From: Muribaculaceae bacterium
GTDB lineage: Bacteria; Bacteroidota; Bacteroidia; Bacteroidales; Muribaculaceae
Length of the DNA stretch: 60,127 nucleotides
Direction of reading: 5' to 3'
Assembly (NCBI GenBank): GCA_022509205.1
Contig: JAFLTR010000008.1
Location: 1 to 60,127 of the forward strand
The notes beneath the pieces were generated by a model that worked only from the letters and a program-made list of their open reading frames with translations, had not been told where the DNA came from and searched no databases. Every line of letters starts with the position of its first letter. The first letter of the stretch is position 1. Positions 34,137 to 43,167 of this stretch are shown here, one piece after another. The translations under genes and the position numbers were made by a program.

Positions 34137-35204
34137 TTATAATCCGAAATCAGAATTCTTGGAAATGTTGACTTTTTCACCCTCGTAGAGCTGCTTCACT
34201 CCGGTTTCGACTATTAGCTCCTTTCCTGTTAGTCCGGTAACATTTAACTTATTGTCTACAGGAGTACCCACGATATTTACCACCTTTTTAGTAATTGTGG
34301 AATCATTAGGATTATATACCCAAACGTAATTTCTGCCATTTTCTTCAAAAACTGACCGGGAACCGACTCTCATTCCTTCGCTATCACCGGCTCCGGAAGT
34401 AATTTCAACTCTCATATTCATTCCTGAAGTAAGTTCCCGGGCATATCTCGACGGAACCAGCAGTTTCATTTTATATAGCATATTGTTGGAAGGATCGGGT
34501 GTGAAACTTTCAACCGACAATGGAATAGCTTCGTCAGGGAAAGCAGGTGAAAAACCGGAAACCGAGACAATTTTATCTCTGTTCAGGAAGACGTTTACAG
34601 GTAAATCTACATTTGCAATGAGATTAGAGTCGTCAGTTATTTTATAGACCGGTGTACCCGCTCCCACCAATTCTCCGGGTTCCATATATTTTTCAGAAAC
34701 ATATCCATCCGAAGGAGAATAAAGTTTCGTGTAGTCCAATTTATTTTCAGCCATCTGCATCTGTAGTTCAAGTTGTTCATAACCGGCCGAGAATTTTTCA
34801 TAATCGTTGGGTGCAATATTATGGCGTGCAAACATTTCATCCATTCTTTTCTTTTCCTCCGTCATCTGTCTGAACTGTGCTCTCAATTGATTAACTCCTA
34901 TCTGATAGTCATCATCATCAAGAGCGGCAATCAACTGCCCTTTCCTGACTCTGTCACCCTCTTTCACAAGAAGACTTCTGATTTTACCATCCGCCATAAA
35001 GGATGCATTGACATTTTTCCGTTCCTCAATAATTCCGGAATAACCTTCGGAATTAGTTTGGGCAGACGTTTCGGGAGAAATAAGCCTGACATATCTATAT
35101 GATTCTTCCTGATGTCCTTTATCTGTACAATTTACAAAGCAACAAAGAAAAATACCTAAAAAAGCAATAATTTTTTCTTTATCTTTTTTCACGGTAGGAT
35201 ACAT
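34137..35204 (-). CDS. RND periplasmic adaptor, lipoprotein (system 1)
   Basis: A 355-residue membrane fusion protein. The N-terminal signal ends in FVNC (lipobox Cys about residue 26). The barrel-sandwich (lipoyl) halves are KIRSLLVKEGDRVRKGQLIA (about 71-90) and LYSPSDGYVSEKYMEPGELV, separated by a helical hairpin (QLRAQFRQMTEEKKRMDEMF), followed by the beta-barrel and membrane proximal domains. It links pump and outer membrane channel. It is the first gene of the operon; a -7 element lies at 35227-35234. Confidence 0.88.
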   Translation of the reverse strand: MYPTVKKDKEKIIAFLGIFLCCFVNCTDKGHQEESYRYVRLISPETSAQTNSEGYSGIIEERKNVNASFMADGKIRSLLVKEGDRVRKGQLIAALDDDDYQIGVNQLRAQFRQMTEEKKRMDEMFARHNIAPNDYEKFSAGYEQLELQMQMAENKLDYTKLYSPSDGYVSEKYMEPGELVGAGTPVYKITDDSNLIANVDLPVNVFLNRDKIVSVSGFSPAFPDEAIPLSVESFTPDPSNNMLYKMKLLVPSRYARELTSGMNMRVEITSGAGDSEGMRVGSRSVFEENGRNYVWVYNPNDSTITKKVVNIVGTPVDNKLNVTGLTGKELIVETGVKQLYEGEKVNISKNSDFGL

Positions 35205-35226
35205 GTTTGGTTGTTAAAGATTTGTG

Positions 35227-35234
35227 CAAAATTA
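35227..35234 (-). promoter_or_regulatory. -7 element of RND operon 1
   Basis: On the minus strand TAATTTTG lies 22 bases before the adaptor ATG. A -33 TTTG is not visible. No regulator gene or operator repeat is obvious beside it. Confidence 0.4.
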
Positions 35235-35372
35235 CATAGGTTTCTTTACTCCCACATAATCTTTTTTCTTTATTTAACTTTTACAAGCTTTCCGTAGTTG
35301 TAAATGTAAGCGATTTTTGTGATAAACAGAGCTCATACCATCGAACCTCAATTTTTCATATATTCAGTCACA

Positions 35373-35409
35373 CAAAAAAATTGAGCCAAAATTCTCATTT
35401 TGGCTCAAT
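35373..35409 (-). terminator. Strong terminator of the frc-oxc operon
   Basis: A perfect 13-base stem (ATTGAGCCAAAAT 35380-35392, loop TCTC, ATTTTGGCTCAAT 35397-35409), followed on the minus strand by a run of seven T residues. It lies 40 bases after the oxc stop and insulates it from RND operon 1. Confidence 0.9.
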
Positions 35410-35448
35410 CTCTTAAAGTCAGTAATTTATAACGTTTAGCTTGTTACC

Positions 35449-37206
35449 TTAAACCGTGTAATCGATTAGCGGGGTCGGGTTAAGATAGCCAATGTGTCCA
35501 CTTTCCTTTCCGGCGTCCGGGGCAAGCTGAACATTTATTATGTTGGGTTTGCCGGATGCAATAGCAGCTTCAAGGGCCGTCTTTAGTTCTTGGGGAGTGG
35601 TTACAAAAGCATGGTCGCATTTGAAAACTTCCCCAAAGAAATCATAACGATCGAAATCCAAGGTAGTTGGAGCCGGGTCTTTTTCAATAGCCGGGTTTGT
35701 GCTCGGATTGACACCAATATGATTATATATACCTCCATTATTGAATATCACAACAGTCACAGGTAGTTGGAATCTTGTAATGGTAGAGAAATCCATTCCG
35801 GAGAAACCGAAAGCCGAATCCCCTTCAATCGCTACTACTTTCTTTCCGGTTGCCACTGCAGCTCCGATAGCTGAGCCCATACCCATGCCCATAATAGCCC
35901 ATGTGGCACAGTCGATTCTATGACGTGGCAGGAACATATCCACAGCATCCCGAGTGTCGTCGAGGGTATTTGCGCCCTCATTAACAAGAATGATGTCAGG
36001 GTTAGATTCAAGAATGGGCTTCACCACGCTTAAAGCCGTCCAGTGGTTCATCGGTGATAATGTCGAGGCATCAACAAGACGTTGGGCAAACTTCTCATTT
36101 TTAGCTTTTGTTTCAGCTTGCAATGTATTCAGCCAGTCAGGATCAGTGTTCATCTTTTTCCCCTCAAGTTCAGCAAGGATAGCATCGAGAGATAAAGCCA
36201 GGTCACCTATAACCGGAGCAGCAATAGGCACGTTCACATCCATTTCCTGGGGTTCGACATCAAGCTGAATGAACTTCATCTGCGGATTCCATTTCCCTTT
36301 CCCAAAAGAAAGCATCCAGTTAAGTCTGGCGCCAAGAATCATGACAACATCAGCCTTTTCCATAATATCGCTACGGCAGGAAATTGCGGAAAGAGGACCA
36401 TTGTCCGGCATGACACCTTTAGCCATCGACATCGGTAAATAGGGTAAATTGTATGTCTCCACAAGTTTCTTAATCTTGTCTTCCACTTGGGCATAAGCCG
36501 CACCTTTACCAATCAGCAGAGCCGGACGTTTTGCTGATGTCAGAATATCCACGGCATTCTTGACGGATGCAGGATTCGGAGCTACGGGTGAATAGAGATC
36601 AACAGGAGTATAGAATAATTTTTCAGCCTCAGAAGCATCTATAACCTCGGAAAGGGCCGGTGTGGTCATATCAACATATACTCCGCCGGGACGACCGCTC
36701 ACAGCAGCTCTGTATGCTCTTGCCAATGCCGAAGGGATATCAGTGGCATGACTGCAACGGAAAGCCGCCTTTACCAATGGTTTAGCTGTATTGAATTGGT
36801 CAAGCTGTTCATACATACCAACATTCATATCCACCAGTGTCGGATCAGAAGCACCTGAAATCTGAATCATGGGATAACAGTTCACTGTGGCATTGGCAGT
36901 GGCGGTCAGTCCGTTAAGGAAGCCTAATGATGAAACCGTCAGTAAAACCCCGGGTTGACGAGTAAGGAATCCGTGAGTGGCTGCAGCCATTCCGGCCTGC
37001 TGTTCAAATCTGAAACTAACAAATTTCACCCCTACATCCTGAAAGGCATAGGCTGCTTCCGTGACAGGAATACCCACAAGACCATAAGCGGTGTCAAGGC
37101 CTAATCTTTTTAGCGATTGAGCCAAAATGTACATACCGGTGACCTGTTCCGGAAATTTGGGATCCGGACTTGAGGAGAGATTGAATTGTTTATCTATTGT
37201 AGCCAT
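35449..37206 (-). CDS. oxc: Oxalyl-CoA decarboxylase
   Basis: A 585-residue thiamine diphosphate enzyme that converts oxalyl-CoA to formyl-CoA and CO2. It matches the Oxalobacter enzyme throughout: the ThDP-activating Glu in FRFEQQAGMAAA, ISGASDPTLVDMNVGMYEQL, SGRPGGVYVD, LPMSMAKGVMPD, GARLNWMLSFGKGKW, FIQLDVEPQEMDVN, LVNEGANTLDDTRD and the ThDP/Mg site EGDSAFGFSGMDFSTITRF...NNGG. The end GKESGHIGYLNP also fits. The ATG at 37206 is used; the longer frame starts with TTG. It follows frc by 112 bases, which contain a hairpin and a possible internal promoter. Acetolactate synthase is excluded by these motifs. Confidence 0.95.
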   Translation of the reverse strand: MATIDKQFNLSSSPDPKFPEQVTGMYILAQSLKRLGLDTAYGLVGIPVTEAAYAFQDVGVKFVSFRFEQQAGMAAATHGFLTRQPGVLLTVSSLGFLNGLTATANATVNCYPMIQISGASDPTLVDMNVGMYEQLDQFNTAKPLVKAAFRCSHATDIPSALARAYRAAVSGRPGGVYVDMTTPALSEVIDASEAEKLFYTPVDLYSPVAPNPASVKNAVDILTSAKRPALLIGKGAAYAQVEDKIKKLVETYNLPYLPMSMAKGVMPDNGPLSAISCRSDIMEKADVVMILGARLNWMLSFGKGKWNPQMKFIQLDVEPQEMDVNVPIAAPVIGDLALSLDAILAELEGKKMNTDPDWLNTLQAETKAKNEKFAQRLVDASTLSPMNHWTALSVVKPILESNPDIILVNEGANTLDDTRDAVDMFLPRHRIDCATWAIMGMGMGSAIGAAVATGKKVVAIEGDSAFGFSGMDFSTITRFQLPVTVVIFNNGGIYNHIGVNPSTNPAIEKDPAPTTLDFDRYDFFGEVFKCDHAFVTTPQELKTALEAAIASGKPNIINVQLAPDAGKESGHIGYLNPTPLIDYTV

Positions 37207-37237
37207 AATTTTCTTTTTATAATTAGTTTTTATCAAT

Positions 37238-37283
37238 AGGAAGGCGCACAGACATCAAAAATAAATTATCTATGCGCCTACCT
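37238..37283 (-). promoter_or_regulatory. Intercistronic hairpin with a -7-like element, frc-oxc
   Basis: AGG-AGGCGCA-AGA (37238-37252) pairs with TCT-TGCGCCT-CCT (37269-37283): 13 pairs with two mismatches and a 16-base loop. No T-run follows on the coding strand, so it is not a simple terminator. TATTTTTG (37263-37256, minus strand) in the loop region fits TAnnTTTG, without a clear -33 element. Confidence 0.5.
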
Positions 37284-37318
37284 TTTATTTAATCATTGTA
37301 TCAATATTTTCAGTGAAA

Positions 37319-38632
37319 TTACATCTTACCCGGGGCGAGTGGCTCGGTAGTTCCGTTCTTAGCAAATTCAGCAATCTGCTCCGGAGTGTAACCCAGTGAT
37401 GTCAACACCTCTTCATTGTTTCCACCAAGAGAAGGAGCCGGACCGTAAGTGGGTTGATAGCTTGAGAGTGTGAACGGACATCCAACAGTCACGAACTCTC
37501 CTATTTCTCCACCCTGATTGATTTTCACGAGAGTGTTGCCATCGTAGAGAGAATCATCAGTAAGGATTTCTTTTGTAGAGAGCACCGGACCTACAGGAAC
37601 TCCTGCTTTTCCGAGAATCTCTGTAACTTCAAATTTAGTCTTATCAGCTGTCCATTCGCCGATACGTTTCCAGATTTCCTGTTTATGACGATCGCGTGCA
37701 TCGGCAGTGTTGAAGTCGGGGTTAGTCAACCAGTCTTCGAAACCGAGAGCTTTACATGCAAGTTCAAAATCCTTTTCACCTCTTTGAAGGATGATGTAAA
37801 CGAAATTGTTGGCATCTTCTTCAGTATCAAAGCCACCGGCAGGTTTACATTTATAAGTCCATCCAAGGACACCGCCGCCCTCAGTATTGCCTGAACGAGG
37901 CACACAGTCACCGAATTTACCGTTAGGATATTGAGGGAATTGAGTAAGATAACCGATCTTGTCAAGAGTGAGCTGGTCGCGGGTCTTGATACGGCAGAGG
38001 TTCAGACACGCATTGTGCATGGATTGATAAACATAACATCCCTCCCCGGTCTGGTTTCTTTGCTGCAAAGCAGCCAAAAGCCCAATCAGAAGATGCATAC
38101 CTGTATTTGAGTCGCCAAGAGCGGCTCCGGACTGTGTGGGGATATTATACTCACCGTCATACCATCCCGTAGTGGAAGCAGCACCACCTGTAACCTGGGC
38201 GATAGGTTCATAAGCCTTAAGGTCTTTATATTTGGATGATTCCGGGAAACCTTTGATAGTACCGTAAATGCAACGAGGATTCAACTGATGAACAGCTTCC
38301 CAGCTAAATCCGAGTTTGTCCATTGCACCCGGGTGAAGGTTTTCAACAAACATATCGGCCTCCTTGATAAGCTTTGTAAGAATTTCCTTCCCATCAGGAG
38401 TCTTTGCGTCTAAGGTCAGCGATTTCTTATCTGAATTCAACTGGAGGTAATAATATGATGGCAGATTAGGATTAAATTGAAGTTCCTTTCTTGTGGCATC
38501 GCCGACACCCGGTCTTTCAATCTTAATCACATCAGCACCTAACCAAGCAAGCATCTGAGTGCAAGAAGGTCCTGACTGTACTTCTGTAAAATCTACAACT
38601 TTAATCCCCTTGAGAGGTGCTACATTTTCCAT
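37319..38632 (-). CDS. frc: Formyl-CoA:oxalate CoA-transferase
   Basis: A 437-residue class III CoA-transferase that moves CoA from formyl-CoA to oxalate. It matches the Oxalobacter Frc closely: LKGIKVVDFTEVQSGPSC (Q19), DVIKIERPGVGD, NSDKKSLTLDAKTPDGKE, VENLHPGAMDKLGFSWE, and the catalytic D174 in SGAALGDSNTGMHL. The glycine loop reads EGGGVLGW where Oxalobacter has GGGGQPGW. It is the first gene of the oxalate operon and divergent from RND operon 2. The very AT-rich upstream region (38633-38794) shows no full TTTG/TAnnTTTG promoter. Confidence 0.95.
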   Translation of the reverse strand: MENVAPLKGIKVVDFTEVQSGPSCTQMLAWLGADVIKIERPGVGDATRKELQFNPNLPSYYYLQLNSDKKSLTLDAKTPDGKEILTKLIKEADMFVENLHPGAMDKLGFSWEAVHQLNPRCIYGTIKGFPESSKYKDLKAYEPIAQVTGGAASTTGWYDGEYNIPTQSGAALGDSNTGMHLLIGLLAALQQRNQTGEGCYVYQSMHNACLNLCRIKTRDQLTLDKIGYLTQFPQYPNGKFGDCVPRSGNTEGGGVLGWTYKCKPAGGFDTEEDANNFVYIILQRGEKDFELACKALGFEDWLTNPDFNTADARDRHKQEIWKRIGEWTADKTKFEVTEILGKAGVPVGPVLSTKEILTDDSLYDGNTLVKINQGGEIGEFVTVGCPFTLSSYQPTYGPAPSLGGNNEEVLTSLGYTPEQIAEFAKNGTTEPLAPGKM

Positions 38633-38794
38633 AATTCCTGTTTTTTAATTGATTATTATAATTTAATTTTATTTTTTAAACAACTCTGATTATCTTTTGG
38701 TTCAAAAATTTTGAATTAAATGTATAAAACTTTAAAGTCTTATATTAAACCTCCTTTTCAATACGTTATCTAATAAGAATAAGCATTTTAACTG

Positions 38795-40045
38795 ATGTCG
38801 AAACGTCTGCCAAACAACCTAAACTTACACAAGATAAAAGATCTTAAGTTAAGCGACATTAAGGCCATGTCGGCCAACCTAAAACACGTTCATCTCACCT
38901 GGTACCAATGGATATTTGTAGCGGTGGGAATGATTGTTGTTATAGGGGGGATAGTCTGGATATGTCTACCCAAACCCAAGGAACCCGAATATCCCGTAGT
39001 AGCGGTGGAAACCGTTGAAACTGATAACGTCAGCATTTACGGAGATTATGTGGGAAGAATTAACGCCCACCAGTTTGTAGAAGTAAGAGCCCGTGTAGAG
39101 GGATATCTGGAAAAAATGCTGTTTGATGAGGGCACTTATGTGGAAAAAGGGCAGACTCTTTTTATAATCGACCCTTTGTTGTATAAAGCGAATGTTGAAA
39201 GTGCCAAGGCCCGTCTTAATAAGGCCAAGGCGCAAGCTCTTAAAGCAGAACGCGATCTCAACCGTATAAAACCCCTCTATGAAGAAAATGCGGCAAGCCA
39301 GCTTGACTTAGACAATGCAGTGGCTGCTTACGAATCTTCCCATGCAGATGTAGTGATCGGGGAAGCCGATCTCACTCAGGCTGAAATGGTGTTGGGCTAC
39401 ACATCAGTTAAATCCCCGATATCAGGCTATATTTCAGAAAGAAATGTGGATATAGGCACATTAGTGGGCCCCGGAGGTAAATCTCTGCTTGCAACCGTTG
39501 TAAAGACAGATACAGTAAGAATCGACTTCAGTATGACTGCTCTCGATTACCTGCGATCGAAAGAAAGGAACGTTAATATAGGACGTAAGGATTCGACCCG
39601 TAACTGGGACTCCTATGTGACAGTGACCCTTGCTGACGGTTCGGAATATCCTTTTAAAGGCATTGTGGATTTTGCTGATCCACAAGTAGATCCTCAGACT
39701 GGCACATTCTCGGTAAGAGCTGAGATGCCAAATCAGAACAGAGAACTGCTTCCCGGACAGTTCACGCGCGTAAAGATGCTTCTTGACGTTCGTGAGAATG
39801 CTGTAGTTGCACCGTCACGAGCACTTGAAATTGAAAAAGGGGGAGCTTTCATATATGTGGTCAGACCTGATTCTATAGTGGAGCGACGTTATGTGGAAAT
39901 AGGCCCTGAAATTGGCAATAACACTGTGATTGAACGTGGATTAGCTAAGGGTGAGAATATTGTTGTGGAGGGTTTTCATAAACTCAATCCCGGCATGAAG
40001 GTAAAACCGGTAGCTCCGATTCAAGAAGGAATTGAAGAGAAATGA
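38795..40045 (+). CDS. RND periplasmic adaptor (system 2)
   Basis: A 416-residue membrane fusion protein anchored by an uncleaved transmembrane helix (about 37-57) instead of a lipid. It contains lipoyl halves VRARVEGYLEKMLFDEGTYV (about 92-111) and TSVKSPISGYISERNVDIGT, the hairpin AKARLNKAKAQALKAERDLN, and the beta-barrel domain with DFADPQVDPQTGTFSVRAEM. It overlaps the permease gene by 4 bases (ATGA). AcrA/MexA-like. Confidence 0.9.
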   Translation: MSKRLPNNLNLHKIKDLKLSDIKAMSANLKHVHLTWYQWIFVAVGMIVVIGGIVWICLPKPKEPEYPVVAVETVETDNVSIYGDYVGRINAHQFVEVRARVEGYLEKMLFDEGTYVEKGQTLFIIDPLLYKANVESAKARLNKAKAQALKAERDLNRIKPLYEENAASQLDLDNAVAAYESSHADVVIGEADLTQAEMVLGYTSVKSPISGYISERNVDIGTLVGPGGKSLLATVVKTDTVRIDFSMTALDYLRSKERNVNIGRKDSTRNWDSYVTVTLADGSEYPFKGIVDFADPQVDPQTGTFSVRAEMPNQNRELLPGQFTRVKMLLDVRENAVVAPSRALEIEKGGAFIYVVRPDSIVERRYVEIGPEIGNNTVIERGLAKGENIVVEGFHKLNPGMKVKPVAPIQEGIEEK

Positions 40046-43000
40046 AGTCTGATTTTTTCATAGACCGGCCTGTCTTCTCTATAGTAATCTCTGTAGTTAT
40101 AGTGATTATAGGCGTAATCGGCCTTACTTTGCTGCCTGTAGACCAATATCCCGATATTGTTCCTCCCTCGGTCAGGATATCCGCCTCCTATCCGGGAGCC
40201 GATGCCCAGACAGTCACCCAGGCAGTAGCAACCCCTATAGAGCAGGAACTTAACGGAACGCCCGGAATGCTCTATATGGAATCCACAAGTTCAAATTCTG
40301 GAGGATATAATGCCACCGTTACTTTTGATATAGGCACGGATCCCGATATCGCTGCTGTAGATATACAAAACAGGATTAAAAAAGCTGAAGCACGTCTCCC
40401 GGCTGAAGTGGTAAAAAACGGGTTATCGGTGGAAAAGCAGGCATCGAGCAGGTTAATGACAGTGACCCTTCTCTCTTCTGATCCGAAATTCGATGAAATC
40501 TATCTTTCCAATTATTCCACGCTGAATGTTCTCGATATGCTTCGGCGAATACCGGGAGTGGGAAGTGTCACCAATGTCGGCAGCCGTTATTACGCAATGC
40601 AGATATGGGTTCAACCTGACAAACTTGCTGACATGGGTATCACCATCAAAGATCTCCAGAACGCCCTGCAAGACCAGAACCGGGAATCTGCGGCCGGTGT
40701 TTTCGGGCAGGCTCCGATGGAGGGTGTGGATGTAACTATCCCGATCACTGCAAGAGGAAGGCTTTCCTCCGTAGAGGAATTCGAGCAAATTGTAATTAGG
40801 GCCAACCCTGACGGTTCCATAATCCGATTAAAAGATGTGGCCCGAGTTTCTCTTGAAGCCCAATCTTATAACACAGAGAGCGGAATCAACGGGGAGAATG
40901 CGGCAGTCATGAATATCAACCTTTTACCCGGAGCTAATGCTATTGACGTGGCAAAGAGGGTGAAAGAGGAAATGAGGGAACTAAGCAAGAATTTTCCCGA
41001 AGGAATAACATACGATATTCCTTTTGACGTCACCACATATATCTCAGAGTCTATCCATCATGTTTACCGCACCCTTATAGAGGCAATAATCCTTGTAATT
41101 ATAGTGGTGTTCTTCTCCCTTCAGAGCTGGCGCGCCACAGTTATTCCTATGGTGGCGGTCCCAATCTCTCTGATAGGTACTTTCGGAGTAATGCTCATGT
41201 TCGGATTCTCACTGAATATGCTTACCCTCCTGGGGCTTATCCTTGCTATCGGTATAGTAGTTGACGATGCTATTGTGGTGGTAGAGAATGTAGACAGGGT
41301 GATGCGTCAGGAGAAACTTTCACCTTATGAAGCCACCAAGAAAGCTATGAGCAATCTCGGAGGAGCGCTTGTTGCGATGTCGCTGGTGTTGTGTGCGGTA
41401 TTCGTACCCGTAAGTTTCCTCTCGGGAATCACCGGAATGCTCTACCGTCAGTTTACAGTTACCATCGTTGTTTCTGTGATTATTTCTACGATTGTAGCCT
41501 TGACGCTTAGCCCGGTGATGTGCGTGCTTATGCTTCGCCCTCAGACTAAAAAGAAACATAAGATATTCCGTCGGATTAACATTTGGCTGGCCAGAGGCAA
41601 CCGTATCTATGCAAAGCTTATAGTTAAAGCATTGACTCGGTCAAGGCGAGTGATTGCGGCTTTCGGAATAATCCTGATAGCTATCTGGCTCCTTAACAGT
41701 TTCCTCCCCCAAAGTTTCATACCACAGGAAGACCAGGGATATTTCACCGTTGAGCTTGAACTTCCGGAGGATGCCACCATAGAGCGTACCCGTAAAGTAA
41801 CCGAACGTGCCATGGATTTCCTGATGGAAGAGCCGGATGTAGAATATGTATTGAATGTGACCGGTTCCAGTCCTCGTTTAGGCACTTCTCAGGCACGAAG
41901 CCAGCTCACAGTGATTCTAAAGCCATGGGAGGAACGGAAAAGCTCCAATATGGGGGAGATTATAGAACGAGTGAAAAAAGAGTTGTCACAATATCCGGAA
42001 AGCAAGGTATATCTGTCACGACCTCCGGTGATTCCGGGATTGGGAGCTTCGGGCGGTTTTGAGTTCGCACTTGAGGCCCGTGGTGATGCCACCTACTCGG
42101 ATGTGCAAAAAGCTGCCGATACTCTGTTATATTATGCTTCTATGCGTCCGGAACTGTCAAGTATGGCATCATCAATGCAAAACGACATCCCACAGCTTTA
42201 TTTCGATGTAGACAGAGACAAAGCAAGGCTTCAGGGAGTGCAGATGTCGGATATTTTCACCACGATGAAAACCTTTACAGGTTCAGTCTACGTAAACGAC
42301 TTCAATCTCTATAACCGTATCTATCGCGTTTATATACAGGCCGAAGCGCCATATCGTGCCAGAAAGGAAAATATCGGCCTCTTTTATGTGAAAGGCACCG
42401 GAGGTAAGATGATTCCTATATCTTCACTTGGCAATACAAACTATACTGCAGGAGCCGGCACAGTGAAACGATTCAATATGTTCACTTCTGCTCCCTTCAC
42501 AGGCGAAGCTGCCCATGGCTATAGTTCAGGACAGGCCATGAAAGCAATCGAAGAGATTGTAGAGCAACATCTTCCCGATAATATCAGGATAGAATGGAGT
42601 GGCCTCTCTTATCAAGAGAAACACGCAAGCGGGAAAACAGGACTGGTTCTTGCACTGGCTTTCATATTCGTTTTTCTCTTCCTGGCAGCCCAATATGAGA
42701 GCTGGACTATACCGATAGCCGTTTTGCTGACACTGCCGATTGCTTGTGTGGGAGCATACATCGGTATTTGGCTCCTGGGACTTGAAAATAATATCTATTT
42801 CCAGATCGGACTTGTTATGCTCATCGGATTGGCCGCTCGAAATGCAATCCTGATAGTGGAATTTGCCAAAGAGGAAATGGAGAAAGGAAAAGATGTGGTA
42901 GGAGCAGCGTTAACAGCCGCCCATTTAAGGTTCCGGCCAATAGTCATGACTTCACTGGCATTTATCCTGGGGTTGATACCTCTTGTGATTGCTTCAGGCC

Positions 43001-43164
43001 CCGGGTCAGTCAGCAGACAAGGAATAGGCACCGGTGTCTTTTTCGGCATGGTCACCGCAATCACGGCCGGAATTATCTTTGTGCCATTCTCTTTCGTTTG
43101 GATTTATAGAATCAGAAATTTCGTAAATACGAAAAGAGGCATTCCCCGCCAACCTGAGGAGTAG
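40042..43164 (+). CDS. RND efflux permease, HAE1/AcrB-like (system 2)
   Basis: A 1040-residue proton-driven multidrug pump. It starts MKSDFFIDRPVFSIVISVVI and shows SYPGADAQTVTQAVATPIEQ, the double Asp in TM4 (IGIVVDDAIVVVEN), and GLAARNAILIVEFAKEE in TM10-11, where AcrB has Lys940 (AKNAILIVEFAK) but here Arg is found. Everything else agrees with AcrB/MexB. It extrudes amphiphilic toxic compounds such as bile salts, by analogy. It is the middle gene of adaptor-pump-channel. Confidence 0.93.
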   Translation: MKSDFFIDRPVFSIVISVVIVIIGVIGLTLLPVDQYPDIVPPSVRISASYPGADAQTVTQAVATPIEQELNGTPGMLYMESTSSNSGGYNATVTFDIGTDPDIAAVDIQNRIKKAEARLPAEVVKNGLSVEKQASSRLMTVTLLSSDPKFDEIYLSNYSTLNVLDMLRRIPGVGSVTNVGSRYYAMQIWVQPDKLADMGITIKDLQNALQDQNRESAAGVFGQAPMEGVDVTIPITARGRLSSVEEFEQIVIRANPDGSIIRLKDVARVSLEAQSYNTESGINGENAAVMNINLLPGANAIDVAKRVKEEMRELSKNFPEGITYDIPFDVTTYISESIHHVYRTLIEAIILVIIVVFFSLQSWRATVIPMVAVPISLIGTFGVMLMFGFSLNMLTLLGLILAIGIVVDDAIVVVENVDRVMRQEKLSPYEATKKAMSNLGGALVAMSLVLCAVFVPVSFLSGITGMLYRQFTVTIVVSVIISTIVALTLSPVMCVLMLRPQTKKKHKIFRRINIWLARGNRIYAKLIVKALTRSRRVIAAFGIILIAIWLLNSFLPQSFIPQEDQGYFTVELELPEDATIERTRKVTERAMDFLMEEPDVEYVLNVTGSSPRLGTSQARSQLTVILKPWEERKSSNMGEIIERVKKELSQYPESKVYLSRPPVIPGLGASGGFEFALEARGDATYSDVQKAADTLLYYASMRPELSSMASSMQNDIPQLYFDVDRDKARLQGVQMSDIFTTMKTFTGSVYVNDFNLYNRIYRVYIQAEAPYRARKENIGLFYVKGTGGKMIPISSLGNTNYTAGAGTVKRFNMFTSAPFTGEAAHGYSSGQAMKAIEEIVEQHLPDNIRIEWSGLSYQEKHASGKTGLVLALAFIFVFLFLAAQYESWTIPIAVLLTLPIACVGAYIGIWLLGLENNIYFQIGLVMLIGLAARNAILIVEFAKEEMEKGKDVVGAALTAAHLRFRPIVMTSLAFILGLIPLVIASGPGSVSRQGIGTGVFFGMVTAITAGIIFVPFSFVWIYRIRNFVNTKRGIPRQPEE

Positions 43165-43167
43165 AAG

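Noticed and set aside
35449..37206. Acetolactate synthase
   Set aside because: The motifs match oxalyl-CoA decarboxylase and frc is adjacent.
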